DNA from: Spongilla lacustris
Taxonomy: Eukaryota; Porifera; Demospongiae; Spongillida; Spongillidae
Direction: 5' to 3'
Length of the DNA stretch: 64,000 nucleotides
Assembly (NCBI GenBank): GCA_949361645.1
Contig: OX442426.1
Span: 3,902,673 to 3,966,672 of the forward strand
Shown: positions 37,166 to 49,900 of the stretch, one piece after another
Layout of the letters: every line of letters starts with the position of its first letter
Numbering within the stretch: position 1 is the first letter of the stretch
The notes under the pieces: generated by a model
The model's input: only the letters and a program-made list of their open reading frames with translations
Told to the model about the DNA's origin: nothing
The model's database searches: none
Program-made: the position numbers and the translations under genes

Positions 37166-37795
37166 CGTCAGGAGTGTTCGCCACCCCCCTGTTTATGCAT
37201 ACACTTGAACTACATGTAGTAATACATACAAGAATAAAACCCAAAAGTAAAAAAGAAAAACATAAACAGACTGCAGTCTGCACAACTTAGTCCATGTAAC
37301 CGGGGAGCCCAGCGCCATCATTAATGTCCATCACCCACCTCCATTTCGTTCTAGAGCCACGAAGACAAAGATTAGTTGCCCTAAGAATGGCAAAGGACAT
37401 CTTTGCTCTGACCCAACCCTGTTTACCCGGTATTCTACAGAGCAAAGTAACTTAATTACTTGCGTAAAACTGTGTACTAGTATGGTACTAACAAAGGAGC
37501 CTATTAGGGTTGTTTTAAACTCATATAGAAAGATCCAAACTTATTATTTTTGTTTTTATACGCTAGGCCTATTAAAAGTGCGATCTATATCCATACCTAC
37601 CCTAGGCCCGCATGACAGGGGCGTAAAGTGAAGTAGGCCTACTAGTATAGTAAAGCGGTGCCTCGAGCTCAGTGGTACACACATTACCTACAATCTTAGG
37701 TGTAGATCAATAGGGTCCTCACTTAACAACAGTCTGGACGAGGTAGCTGTTATCCTAATAAAACCCAATCGTAAGCTCGAAAGAGTCTTCCTTGG

Positions 37796-37932
37796 GCGTA
37801 GCCCGACGTTTTGGCGGAAGGTCGGATATATATATGATGTGTTAATTAATTGGGCATTAACACCAGGCCTGTATTTCTATACATTACATGTACCTCTGTC
37901 TTGAGCCACAACACGAAGGTCGGGCTACTCCC
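37796..37932. mobile_element. Short inverted-repeat element of the 5.9 kb family
   Basis: The ends 'ggcgtagcccgac' and 'gtcgggctac', together with the internal 'ttggcggaaggtcgg', match the palindromic element at 5879-6096. The inner palindrome is not present here. The flanks 37166-37795 and 37933-38660 hold no recognisable gene. Confidence 0.6.
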
Positions 37933-38662
37933 TAATTACATACATAGAGGGCTGAGGCCTAGCACGTTCGGCAGCTTTACAGCCTTTTCAGGAGCTAATA
38001 TACAGACAAAAACAACATTATGTACCTGTATACATGTACGTATACCATTATAGTTAAGTACATGTATACAGCCAGGCATTCCGCTTACCTTCACTGCGGG
38101 ATTCAGTCACGTGATCTTAATATCATTGGAGGAGGGGCAATTGACCAGCGAGCGAGTGGTGGTATCGTACATGTAACGCTGATATAAAAATCGAGCGAAA
38201 AATAAATAATGGTTACGGTCTATTTTGTTGGATGCAAAGTGACTTAGTGTGTTATGTATGAATTAATTATGTATAAAGAGGCCAGGCCCATACTAGGTAC
38301 AGTGACATTTTTTTCAAATCGTTATTTAAGGCACATAATATACATCATTGGAAAGAGCAAAAAATATACATTCCAACGATATCTTATGTTTATAGTGATT
38401 AGTTTCGTTGCGAGCACCACGCTATTCCAAAGATGTAATACGAAATGATCGCGAATGTACGTGAGTTAATGGGAACCGCGAAACAAAAACTGTCCCGGTT
38501 GAGTTTATAATCAGTGCAGAGATGCAACTAAGTGCAAAGACTTAACCAAAACGTTAAGTTACGATGACTCACTCATAACATACAGAGAGATGCATTGAAA
38601 TCTGCTCCTATAAGTCATTTACACTTATACCATTGGTTTTAAAGTTAAGGAAGGTTATTCTG

Positions 38663-40010
38663 TCAAATTGGTATCATAGCTGTATGCACTGAATTATGGT
38701 ACAAAGTGGTGAAATATACACAAATCACACTAATAGTACAATACACAATGCAAAACAAATATCCCATTATAGCAACACAACACAACATTATTCCTGTATT
38801 AAGTTCACTTAAGTTAAGGTCACCAGCAATGTAATCTGCTAACAGCCCATATACTGTCATTGTAACGTTCTCCCCATCTTCTTCATCTTCATCTGATTTC
38901 CAGTAGAATACAATGACTTTAGGAACTTTTGACTTTGTTAAAGGTTTCACACTTACTACATGTCCATTATAGAGTACATTCTTCTCGTTCACATACCAAA
39001 GGTGTTCGAAGTAGAGACCAAGTATGGAGGATGTATCTGACAAAACTTTTAATATAATACTTACTTGATGAGGTGAAAGTTCAGGAAACTCATTCAGCAA
39101 GTTATGCTCCATCTCTACAACACAGCGTAACTTTTTTTTCAATGCTTCTCCTGAAGGTATCTTCCTTCTTTTGATTTTTCACTTTTAGCATATCATTTTC
39201 AATTTTCATTAGGCGAATTTTTTCTTGTAATTCCTTATTTTCCTTCTTCCATTTCTGCTCATGTATCTTATAGGAGATTTTTGATTTGTAGCACTTATAT
39301 CTTAATGCAACAAGTGATCGTTTTAGCTGTCTTGATTCGCTTCCTTGACCTTGTTTTAATGAGAGGTTTTCCAGTTTCAACTTGTTAATCTTTGAATTGT
39401 TTGTATTAATTGTTCTTTTAGCACTAGAACGTAGTGTATCTTCAATGTTGGACTTCCTTCTTAATGCTTTTTGAAGATACTTGTTTTTCATTTTGACACT
39501 TGGAAACAATCGAAGCTTTACTTTGAGAACATTATTTGATGCAATCAACTTCCTTAAAGAAGTTTTTATTTCCCCACATTTAGTGCAGCCAGATTCAATG
39601 TTATTGAACCAGAACTGCCACTTTGGCTAGTGTGCATGACAACACTAGCTGATGTGTGTGGATTTTGCTTCTTTGTCACTGATTCATTTAAAGGTAAATC
39701 AAATTTCAGCTTCAGAAAACAAACAACATCTTCCCAGGCTCTATCAAGATGCTTCTTCATGTCATTGATAGATTGAAGCACACGCTTAATGGAGGCGCAC
39801 AATGCATTAATGTTCACATCTTGTCTTGGTGCTAGTTTTGCCACTAATCCTCGCTATTTCTACGGGATTGGCATTTTTTTAGGTTGGAGTTGATGTACAA
39901 CACCAAGCCATTTGTTACATCCGGAGCAAGAAGGGATCCATCCTCACTCACATCCTTTTTATAACCATTAATGAGCATTCTGAGATCAGCAACTGTCTTC
40001 ATTCTAAATA
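38663..40010 (-). pseudogene. Unrecognised coiled-coil gene broken by frame changes
   Basis: Successive minus-strand segments read as one protein in changing frames. 40010-39848: KTVADLRMLINGYKKDVSED, then LLAPDVTNGLVLYI. 39844-39566: ASIKRVLQSINDMKKHL, then a Ser/Thr-rich end. 39600-39102: an overlapping frame with a CxxC (GCTKCGE) and then a long Lys/Glu-rich coiled coil (RKSNIEDTL, KWKKENKELQEKI). 39142-38663: LLNEFPELSPHQVSIILKVL, FEHLWYVNEKNVLYNGHVV, IVFYWKSDEDEEDGE and YGLLADYIAGDL. The last shift falls in a run of eight A (39131-39138). Either the gene is decaying or homopolymer errors break it. I do not recognise the family. The end of the last segment runs into an unsupported hydrophobic tail. 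Confidence 0.55.
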
Positions 40011-40116
40011 GCGAAAAGCAATGATTGCGTGCATACATGTACGTGTGTGATATGAAGTAATAAAACATGAATACTTGGCTTGAAAAGAACAGTGCGTGGG
40101 CATCATCGTATTGCAA

Positions 40117-41180
40117 TGTTATAGCAATAGAAATATAGTGATTAGTTCACTCTTGAACGAAATTTTATTTACAACGTAGTTAATTGAAGATTGGGGTGTG
40201 CACTAAATAGGGTAGTCAGAAAGAACGTTATTGAACCGAATTTGAATGAGCTCATGCATTTTAGACAGAGAATCCAGGTTATACAACTTAGTTCAAACAC
40301 AAAGATACATTAGTACAAGGATTTGTGCTCTTTTTTCATGCATGCCAACATAAAACGCCTGGGTAGTTAAAGCACCCTTTGGGCATCGTGCAAATGGCCT
40401 CATACTTTGTAGCATAATGATTCAGTGCCTAACTTAAATAAAAAAAACATACCATGTGATAGTTAGTTAACAATCGGAGTCAAGATTCGTTCCCAAAAAA
40501 ATGCAATGTGTCAAATAAAAAAAGAACAAGAACCAGCTCGAAATTAGACGATAGTGTCTCATTCTACAACTAATCGGGTCACTAAATCTAGCCATGCAGT
40601 CGGACTAACCTCGCAGGTGATTGAGCAACTTTCTTCTCTTCGCGATACACTTTTTCAATGTTACGAAATACGGGTCCAATTTTCGACGTAGTTTTAGATC
40701 ATCGATTTTCGGACCCAATTACGCGATTTGTCACAGTACCTACTTTGGGTTCTAACTGTTATTTTTTGCCAGTACGCGTCAAGTAGTTATAGTTATTCAT
40801 TCCAACCCTAACCCCAAAACGGATTCTACACAGTTCAGTGTGTGGATCCGAGTAATAAAATATCCAGAAACCCGTTGGCATCCCCTCCGCAAAGCCTATA
40901 TATGTTTACGTGTCACTCGATTCCGACAAATCGCGGTGCTGATACGCTGCCAAACAACAATGGAAGCAATTGTCGTTCCTTTAAACAACACCTCAAACTG
41001 AACTAGTCTATAAAGAATGCTGTTTTCCACACCCTTATCTACAGCTACGTGTATTGCAGCAGCAGCCATTAAACCAAGCAACGTACGTGCGCGCCCCGTT
41101 AAATGCCTTTTAATCAACCTGAGTATCAATAAAATTAAAAAGAGGCCTATATACTCAGATTACCCGATACCAATAAGAGG
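40117..41180. other. Intergenic, nothing identified
   Basis: No repeat partner, domain or exon was recognised. The sequence becomes more CpG-rich near 40600-41100. Confidence 0.45.
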
Positions 41181-41259
41181 AATCTAAGTGTCAATATGCA
41201 TTGCAACGAATACACTAAGCCATATATTATATTGACTGAACACTCCTGGCAGGGGGGAA

Positions 41260-42975
41260 AAAAATGAGGGGAACAAGTAAATCAAAACCTTCTCTATCGA
41301 GAAAGCGATTGGTAGTATGTAGGATTGCTGGTGAAAAAAGCAACGAAACAAGGTACAGTATGTTAAAGTGATCGAGGTGTGGTAGGATCCTACAACTATA
41401 ACAGCAGGGTTGCCGAAGGCCAGCCCGGCCTGCCAGGTCGGCCTGCCAGGCCGGACTTTTAGCTTGGCCTGGCAGGCCGGACCCTGGCCTGACAGGCCGG
41501 CAGGCCGGGATCCACCCACTTATTATAATAAATTATTAATTCATTTCGCGATGTCTATAGCTATATATGGGACAGTTTCCGAGATAACTTCCTATGTTTT
41601 ATAACATTTGAATTGCTGTCGAACAATAAAGGCTATCGACTACCTATTTTCAACACTTCATACTACACCATTGCCCTAGGGTAAAATACCTAGGGTAAAA
41701 TACATTTTTGTGTCTTGCACTTGCTCAGTACCATCATTGCAACGTTCGATACCCCACCAGGTTCAAACCCAACATAACTTTCTGTAGGAGTAATCAAATC
41801 GCTTCAAATTCGGTTTGTAGGTAGAGAGGTCCTATATCTATCGATTTGTTCTATTCGTTAATTTTTATGCCATCCATTACGGAGATATAGTTGAACAAAC
41901 TACGTGCACTTTTTTCCGCCGGCTCTATACGCGGCAATGATATAATCACCGCCTCCCATACTTTGAGCGTGACGCGATTTGCCCAAATCATCGGCGCGAA
42001 TCAGTCGAGCGGGAAAATGTGCACTTACGTAGTTTGTTCAACTATATCTCCGTAATGGATGGCATAAAAAGTAACGAATAGAACAAATCGATAGATATAG
42101 GACCTCTCTACCTGCAAACCGAATTTGAAGCGATTTGATTACTCCTACATAAAGTTATGTTGGGTTTGAACCTGATGGGTATCCAACGTTGCAATGATGG
42201 CACGGAGCAAGTGCAAGACACCAAAATGTATTTTACCATAGAGCAATGGTGTAGTACGTAGTTATGAAAATAGGAAGTCGATAGCCTAATAATACCGTTC
42301 GATTCAAACGTTCTAACACGATTATTTTATAACGTTATAAAACATAGGAAGTTTTCTCGGAAACTGTCCCATATATATGATTATAGTAATATAGTTATTA
42401 TGGTAATGGTTACAATTTATAATTACAAATTACAGATACAGAAACTGAGTCTGAGATATATAACATGCAGTGATATCGATGCAAACAGCGCGCTTGCTAT
42501 CTAAATACTTGTAATTAACCATGCATTGTGCTTCAGCATGACACACGCCTCCAAACGTTGAGGGAAAAGGTTCCATCTCTGGCGCTGTTGAATCAGCTTA
42601 GCTCGCGAAAACACCCGCTCGGATGGAGCTGAAGAAGTATGAATTTTTAATAAATTGTTTAATAATTTCATAATGTTTTGTGGCTAGCCATGAATTATTA
42701 ATAAAGTGTTTAATGTTATCCGACCTGGCAGGCCGGCCTGGCAGGCCGGCCTGGCAGGGCGGGGCTGTCAGGCCGGACCCCGGCCTGACTTTCGGCAGCC
42801 CTGTATAACAGTCCTACATTTGCAAATAGGCATCTTCATTTGCATGCAAATTCAGGACTGTGAGTTGTAGGATCCTACCAAACCTCACTTCAACATACTG
42901 TACCTTGTTTCCTTGCTTTTTGCACCAGCAATCCTACATACTACCAATCACTTTCTCGATAGAGAAGTTTTTGAT
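41260..42975. mobile_element. Large imperfect palindrome around a hAT relic
   Basis: Nested inverted repeats are centred near 41970. The outer arms share 'ttctctatcgagaaag', 'agtatgtaggattg' and 'gtaggatcctac', plus a GGCCTGCCAGGCCGG-type tandem motif (41415-41510 and 42722-42800). The middle arms share 'gggacagtttccgag' and 'acttcctatgttttataa'. The inner arms share 'aaatacatttt', 'gaggtcctatatctatcgat' and 'acggagatatagttgaac'. The right half has extra sequence at about 42380-42720, including transposase remains. The arms are about 700-800 bp. This is a fold-back-like transposon or an inverted pair of elements. Confidence 0.75.
42525..42640 (-). pseudogene. hAT transposase C-terminal dimerisation remnant
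   Basis: The minus strand reads SAPSERVFSRAKLIQQ, then RWNLFPQRLEACVMLKHN. The pattern SERVFS, a short linker, L-P-R-E and then ML-K-N is that of the hAT-family C-terminal dimerisation region. Only about 38 residues survive, with stops downstream. It sits in the asymmetric part of the 41.3-43.0 kb palindrome, suggesting the palindrome derives from a hAT element. Confidence 0.75.
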
Positions 42976-43770
42976 TTACTTGTATGATATAATCGCTCAA
43001 TGGACCTTTTACCGCTGACGTCACAAATTCATTCACTGTTTGATATAGATATGAATAAACACAGCAAGTACTAAATGATTGCTAAATGAATACCTAGCTA
43101 TATTCCAAAACGAAGTACCTTTGCCAGTTATGGTGCAGATGTTACGTAATTGACTCCCCTAATGACTTCCACAAGGCATCCCCAGTATAGGAATTCTAGA
43201 TCTAAGAACCAGGTTATATATATTTTTAGGTGTTAACTATGGCCTATTGGGAATTTTTCTGCTGTGGAGACGTATTTAGGTAGTAGCCAGTATCCCAATG
43301 GTATGACAAAAGGGAGAGAAGGCGCATTCAAGTGTAATAATGTTTGAAGTTTGAACAGTACAAAAAACTTGGATCTTGGCCTCGAGGTGTGGAAGAGTCA
43401 AAAGACAAAGAAACTAAAAGGGCATATCGGGACCTACGTTAGTAAGTCCTATGTAGGATTTGAAGTGTCATGAATACGATTAGCAAAACACCAGATTCCA
43501 TTATTGCCGATGCGCCGTAGAATCTGTTGGAATTTAGTGAGCGTATTTGGATACAGCCGTCGAATATCTACAGTGTAGTATAACTGCCGACGTTTAGAAA
43601 GCTCGGACAACAGAGATAACGCTCACTCGTTCCCACCCTCGAACCTTAAAAAAGGTTTCTCCTAATTCTTCTTCTTCCGGATCTGATAAGATAAGATTCA
43701 CTCGGATAAGAGGTTTATTGCGCTGTATTTTTGTCACGATTGAAGCGCAATGTTAGCCGTTATGCGGAAG
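42976..43770. other. Intergenic, nothing identified
   Basis: No gene or paired repeat was recognised. Confidence 0.45.
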
Positions 43771-43774
43771 CACT

Positions 43775-43898
43775 ACACAGCAAAAATTTTTAGTGTATTT
43801 CACTCAAAACGCAAACTATATCACTCAGAATCCTGATTCAGAGTGATATAGTTTGCCGTTTTGAGTGAAATACACCAAACTGTTTTTGCTGTGTAGAA
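43775..43898. repeat. Palindrome, about 124 bp
   Basis: 'ctacacagcaaaaa', then 'gtgtatttcactcaaaac' and 'caaactatatcactc' are followed by their reverse complements around the centre 'agaatcctgattc'. It could form a near-complete hairpin and is probably a miniature inverted-repeat element. Confidence 0.85.
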
Positions 43899-44059
43899 CC
43901 ACCAAGTTACAAACTTACTGCCGAGTCGGATTTGTTTTATTATTTTCGTAAGCGGAGTTATGCTTGACACAAATTCGATCTTTAGCAACTTAGTTTTGTT
44001 AGCAGTAGCCCACAACAGATTTTATCGGCCCTTGGAAACCATAAAGTGGAGATCAAGAA

Positions 44060-44840
44060 TAAACTTGTGGTTGAACACGTGTTTCTGGCGAGTGTATGCA
44101 GCTGCAGTCACGTCGATCGCCAAGAGAAAAGAATAGTGCAAGAATATTGCCAGTTAAATTATGACAGTGACAGTTGTACGTGTGGTTGTGCTGACGAGTC
44201 GCGCGATGAAGCTCCGAAAGACCGTTCACGTGAAAAAAAAAGAACAATTGAACGCTACAAAGCGGGTTAAGCCGATCGCAAAAGTAAGAGGGATCGATAG
44301 GCTAGCATAAAGGCAGTAAGAAGGATAGCGTGAAGGTGGGAAACCACTGCATGCAACTGGCCGTCGCTAGGCCTACCACCCAAGGCGGTTAATTTCTCAA
44401 CATACTTTTTTTTAGCTGTCTCAGGTAGCGTCTCGAAGTAAGCAGAAAATCGATTACTGCACTCACCCTCCATACGCACGAAAACAAAAGTATACTAATA
44501 GTGCAACTACTAAAAAACGATTGCCACTCACATGGCGCCGTAGCAACCGTTGCTATGGTAGATTACGTAACTGCAAATCCTCTATAAGCTTGTGGTTGAA
44601 CACGTAGTCACGCTTCTCTGGCGTGTCACTTCAAGCTTCGATCACGAAGAGAAAAGAATCGTGTTAAATGATGACAGTTGTGCTGACGAGTCGCGCGATG
44701 AGGCTCTGAAAGACTGTTTTGTGGATGCAAAGAAGAATTGCGAGAAGAACCAAAGTAAGAAGGATCCTTGTCTAGCATGAAGGCAGTAAGAAGGATAGCG
44801 CGAAGCTGAAACCACTGTATGCAACTGGCTGTCGTTAAGG
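44060..44840 (+). repeat. Diverged tandem duplication, about 500 bp apart
   Basis: Two segments, about 44066-44370 and 44588-44832, share 'cttgtggttgaacacgt', 'gaagagaaaagaat', 'gacagttgt', 'gctgacgagtcgcgcgatga' and 'gcaactggc'. Each has an open frame with the common string ADESRDEA-KD, but the frames diverge after it. This could be a duplicated exon of an unrecognised gene or an old repeat. I cannot choose between them. Confidence 0.6.
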
Positions 44841-44929
44841 CCAAAGAAGTTGGCTTTCATGATTGGTTCGCCATGGGTGAAGTGTACAGGTGAGCCACCT
44901 AACGACGGGAGAATGATTTGCATTCCCTC

Positions 44930-45240
44930 TCCCCCTCCATTACACCCCTATTATGGATGACAATAACATTCCCCCCCACGGGACAATATAGCAATACAGC
45001 ATTTATTACGCCTCCACCATCCCCACGGACCGGCCCCCACCTTGGACAGACTTGTAAATGTCCCCCTGGACAAGCTTGTGTTTTGTTCCATGGATCTCCC
45101 CCTGGACAAGCTTCTGTTCCTAGCCTCCCGGTACAGGCATTTAAGTCCTGGACACCATTTATTGTCATCCATAGGGGTGTGCAGTTAAATATTGGAATAG
45201 CCCAAAACGCTGTGCGATGGCCTTCTGGTAGGACCATTTA
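44930..45240. repeat. Inverted-repeat patch with a repeated motif
   Basis: 'acacccctattatggatgac' (44943-44962) and 'gtcatccataggggtgt' (45164-45180) are inverted copies about 200 bp apart. Between them 'tccccctggacaagctt' occurs twice (45060 and 45097). No gene was recognised. Confidence 0.55.
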
Positions 45241-46292
45241 TAAGTGAATTCTGTTCAAAGGTAACTGATAAATGCTTGTCTATGAACGGGAATGTCCTTC
45301 ACAAATGTGTGTCCTCTGATGGTCCCCACCAGAGTAAATCATCACTGGTAACCCCATAACCCCGTAAGTCATATCTCTCCCGTGACAGAAGCTTCCAATG
45401 AGGACAGCTTTGTTCTTGACATGGCCACAAGCAATGCTGCTCTGGGGAAGGTATGTTCAAATGTGTATGTCTGCCAGATGTGAGCTGTTCTTGGCCAATG
45501 TTATTAGGTAGACATGGAGAAGAGGAAAGGGAACACCGGACCATCCTACCAGGATGAGGGGTGGACTACTCTGGAAAGGTGGGTGTGTGTATATGTTTGT
45601 GTGTGCCATGTCCCATGGATATGTTGCCAAGGGGTGTACTGCTCATCTGTGTGATGTTCTGCAAGCTTGCTATCCCCTCCTTTGCTCCCATATTCTCTTC
45701 TCTCCTCCCCTTCCCCTCCTCTCGCCTTCTCTTCCTCTCTCCTCTCCCTCCTGTCCCCTCCTCTCTCCTCTCCTCCTTCTCTTCTTCTTTCCCCTCTTTC
45801 ACTTCCTTCTCCAACTATTTGCCCCAGATAGTTTGGCCATGATGTTCTGTGCTGTACTCAGTGGTGGCGGTCCTTTGCCCAACACATATGAAAATGGCAA
45901 GCAATCTGGTAAGCATCTTTGGTGTGAATGGCCAATTGCTTTAATCCACACACCATACATACTCACATCAGGTACAGACAATTAATCATGATGCCTTTGC
46001 TACTGGTTTTGAAGAACATACGAGTACCTTCAGTCAAGAGAAGAGGGCTTTGAATCCTGTGAGGATAGTTGTGATGGGGGTGTGTGTACAGTCACATGCA
46101 AGAACTTTCAGAGACCTTAGCTGTTTAAAAGAAATCGTTTGATTATGATGTGATTTAGTGATGCCAGTGATATACTGCTGTGATGTGATGCGCTATATAA
46201 ACAGGTATTATTCCAAGGTTGCCCTTCCTTCTTCGTTTGCTCTCATGCGTGTAACATATAAGTAGGAACCCACCGGGGAAAAAATGCAGTGA
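45241..46292. other. Intergenic with a pyrimidine tract
   Basis: A strongly CT-rich stretch at about 45675-45820 keeps frames open on both strands. I see no conserved domain. Confidence 0.5.
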
Positions 46293-46599
46293 AACAAGAT
46301 ATAAAAATTTAATAAAAATAAAATTGGTGATGTAGGATTTGTAGACAGCAATTGAGTAAAAAGTAAGAAAACAAGGAATTACGGATATTATGCATTAATT
46401 GATTTATAAATATTACATACCTACTACATTATTTAGCAAATCTACCTGCCTGAAATCATGTGCTAAATGTAGGTATGTAATATTTATAAATCAATTAATG
46501 CATAATATCCGTAATTCCTTGTTTTCTTACTTTTTACTCAATTGCTGTCTACAAATCCTACATCACCAATTTTATTTTTATTAAATTTTTATATCTTGT
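46293..46599. repeat. Near-perfect palindrome, about 307 bp
   Basis: The left arm 46293-46424 (acaagatataaaaatttaat to gtaatatt...cctac) is matched by its reverse complement at 46469-46599, with about 44 bp between. The arms are about 131 bp and almost identical by eye. No coding sequence. Confidence 0.9.
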
Positions 46600-46639
46600 C
46601 CAATTAGCAGTCAAATCCCCCCACTAAGCAATGTGATTT

Positions 46640-46641
46640 GG

Positions 46642-46683
<42 letters not shown>
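46640..46683 (+). repeat. Long poly-G tract
   Basis: About 44 bases of G with one A at 46644. It lies about 270 bp upstream of the membrane-protein gene's start codon. Confidence 0.95.
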
Positions 46684-46955
46684 CTTGCGCTTACCATTGA
46701 TAGGTGCATTACGAGTTGACTGGTTGAGACCCATTTTTGACCTGGTGCCATTGGTCTGAAGTCAACCATTCACCCATTGCTATCACTTAAACCATAATTT
46801 ATGCTTAATACGCTAAATAAAAAAACAATAGCTGGTATAAAGAGCTCCTTTCTGGATCCACGTCGTAGACACGGCACCCACGTGTTTTAAGAATGATGAT
46901 CAGTAATTCTATTAACTCGGCACATTTATGTCTGGGTCCGAGACTTGGCGTACGC

Positions 46956-49900
46956 ATGATGGCTGTACTGTCGTTATTATTATTGTCAGTTGGAACGACG
47001 ACCCTCTGTCTTGCGTATTCGAATGATGGCTGCCTATGGACTGGTAATATGACTGGACCAGGGGGCGCGGGCAAATGCCCTTCTCCTATGACAAGCGAGA
47101 CGTGCCCGGTCACACCAACGTACCATAATCTAGGATACCTTTGGCCGTGTCCCGCTGCAACCTTCGCAAAATACTACGGATCGTGCACTCCATGGAGCGG
47201 AAGCAACCATTTATGCTCGTTTTCTACCGCACAGTTGGGATGTTGCTGTCCGTTAAACGGTTGCTACACTTCTCCGTATTTCAACTGGATTATCGCGGCT
47301 TGCAAGGGCAGTGGTTGCGGCAATTATGCAGCGAAAAAGCAAACACAAGCGTACAAAGACGCAGGAACGCAACTACTCGTCAATTACATTGCGACATATC
47401 AGTGGAACTCTGCCACGCATAACTGGATGATGCTCCGCGATTCGTCCTTCAACACGGATGGTTCTCTACCGGCTTTTGACGCTATGCTACCTAATGGTGG
47501 TTTGAACAAATCGAGTGCCTGGCTTAAACCTCAACCAGGGGGCGCTAAGGATTGGACGTGGGGGTACTACCCTGCTGGGGTACAAGGAGCCGGCCCCCCG
47601 GGAATGATGTTTGTACTCTCCGTAGAGAAGGTGTGGAATATGGCTTGGTACATGCTGAACCAGGTGACCCTGGACAAAGGACCGGCTATACCGTACCCAA
47701 GTGCTCAATGCAAGTACGGAAGCGACAATTGCTTGAACTCTGGAAACGCTGGAATTATAGGTCTTCTGGAATCACCTTACATGATCAACGCTGGAGCGAT
47801 CGACAATTACAGGAGATTATACGCCACCCAATGGAAACAAGTTGGGAGGTCCTTTATCGGCGAGAGGGGTTCCACGTGTCATGCAGATGGTGGCTGGTTC
47901 GATGAAGACGTAACCACCAATAATTACTTTCTTGGAACAATGCCAAACGCTACTAATCCTTACGTTTTTGTGGCTGTCGTAGACCGAGTGGGCACATTTA
48001 TCTATAGAATCCCAGCTGCTCAAATTAATCAGATATGGCCGGGCCTGTCCCACACTACGGCAGCTTGCTCTCTCGTCTCCAGGCCAACCCAGAGGCCGCC
48101 CAATAACGGACCACCGTGTGACGACAGTAATCCGTACTGCGCTCTGTTCCTACCGAACTGCCAAGCAGCAGCGTGGGGCGGAGCCCTAGGCTATCAAGGG
48201 CAAACTAACCAGGGCTGCAATGTGAACACAGAGCAGGGCTGGTGTGAGAATTGGTGGAACCTTATGGACAACACAGGCCAATGGTTGTGGCCAGCAAATG
48301 GACGTCAGAACGTTGTGTTCGAAACACCAGCTAATGCGGTACCAGTGCCGTGGAATTATGAAATGGAGTCATGGCTGGTAAACTGGAAGGGGAGTGCACA
48401 GTTTGACGCAAGGTGTTGCGTCGTTAACCAAGGAAGCTGTAACTCTATCGTTATCGGTAAGCAATTAAATATATATATATAATTATTATTATTATTATAT
48501 ATATTGTTATTTTTGTATAGGTAGTGTATAACTGTCGGCCAGGTATGTAAAACAAAGTGCGTGTGTTACATGCACGTTAATTAAGCGTGTATTATGACTG
48601 ACACATATTTGTCTCGTTCCCAGACTCACATTTAGCATTATCGCATCATGTGTAATGCTACGAAAGAGTCTGGCTGGGAAGTTCGTTCCGACAAATATAG
48701 CATATTACATAATCATCGTTTTTTTTTCCATATTATATTATTCCATAGATAGTGTAGTAGAGAGATTAGAAACGAAGGCAGTCACTTACACTCAGTTAAG
48801 TTCTTGTTCCCAGGCTTATGTGGATTTAAAATGGGTGTGTTTCATCTAGCTGTCAGTTTCGTCAGATTTGTACGTGCGCTTAGTTGTTACTTCGTTACTT
48901 GAGCCACTTAAATTTGCATCATACTCAGATTAAAAATATAATAAACCTAATTCAAGCAATGAGAACAGTATTCTATTTCGTCCCTGTACATCCTCCTACC
49001 CTCCCTCCTCCTACCCTCCCTCTGACTACCCTCCCTCCTCCTCCTACCCTCCCTCTTACCTCCCTCACCCTCACCTCACTTTCTTCACTCCACAGCTGTA
49101 GTACAACCAGATAGGCTATATTGACCACCTCCCACCCTTCTCCCATTTTGGCACCCCACCCCCACTCTCCTTGTAGTGCTACAATAGCGGGGCCAGGGGA
49201 CGGAGGGAAGGGTGACAATGCATCCTAGGTTATAGTGTCCGGGGAGGGGGACAGTATATCCAGGGGCGGCATCAGCTGCATAAATCTCAAGCGGACCTAT
49301 ATAACCTGCAGTTTGAAAACCACCTGGCTTTTGGCACGTATAAATGCGGTCAAGTGAGTCATAGAAAATAATCGTGGGAATCACATAGGCGACGCATGCA
49401 ATTTTACACGTCACCAGAGATAGTATATTGTCTCTCTGTCACTGTCGTGTGTATGAACGATATCATTGTATGAAATTAAATCAGCTGCCTCCACTACCCC
49501 ATCCTGAGGTTAAATTCTTCCGATGCCTGTATATATGATATACGAAGAATGCATAGCAACGCTTTTAAACGACGCGTCGTCGAGGAACAATACACCGTAG
49601 CATGAAGCACCTTTATGCGCACGCGACTGGTGTATTGATAGTAATTATATTCATCATGGGTCCTGAGGGGGGGGGGGGGTCCGGACCCCCAGGACCCCCT
49701 CGCTGGATTCGCCCTTGAATGGGAAAGTCTACATGCATGTCAGTACTTACTATGTGGTACATTTGCTTCCATATTTGAACTACGTGTAGATTAATTTCAT
49801 CAATTTCTATGCATAAATATGATTTGAATATAATTATATGTATATACACATATACAGCATCTGATGAAAGTTCTTTGACTACACCGCTCATTGTTGGAGT

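Noticed and set aside
45554..45985. 143-codon frame with a hydrophobic Leu/Ser/Pro stretch
   Set aside because: It is produced by a pyrimidine-rich tract, and an equally long frame exists on the other strand.
46893..46955. Upstream Met at 46893 as start of the membrane protein
   Set aside because: It would place 21 polar residues before the signal peptide. The Met at 46956 begins a normal one.
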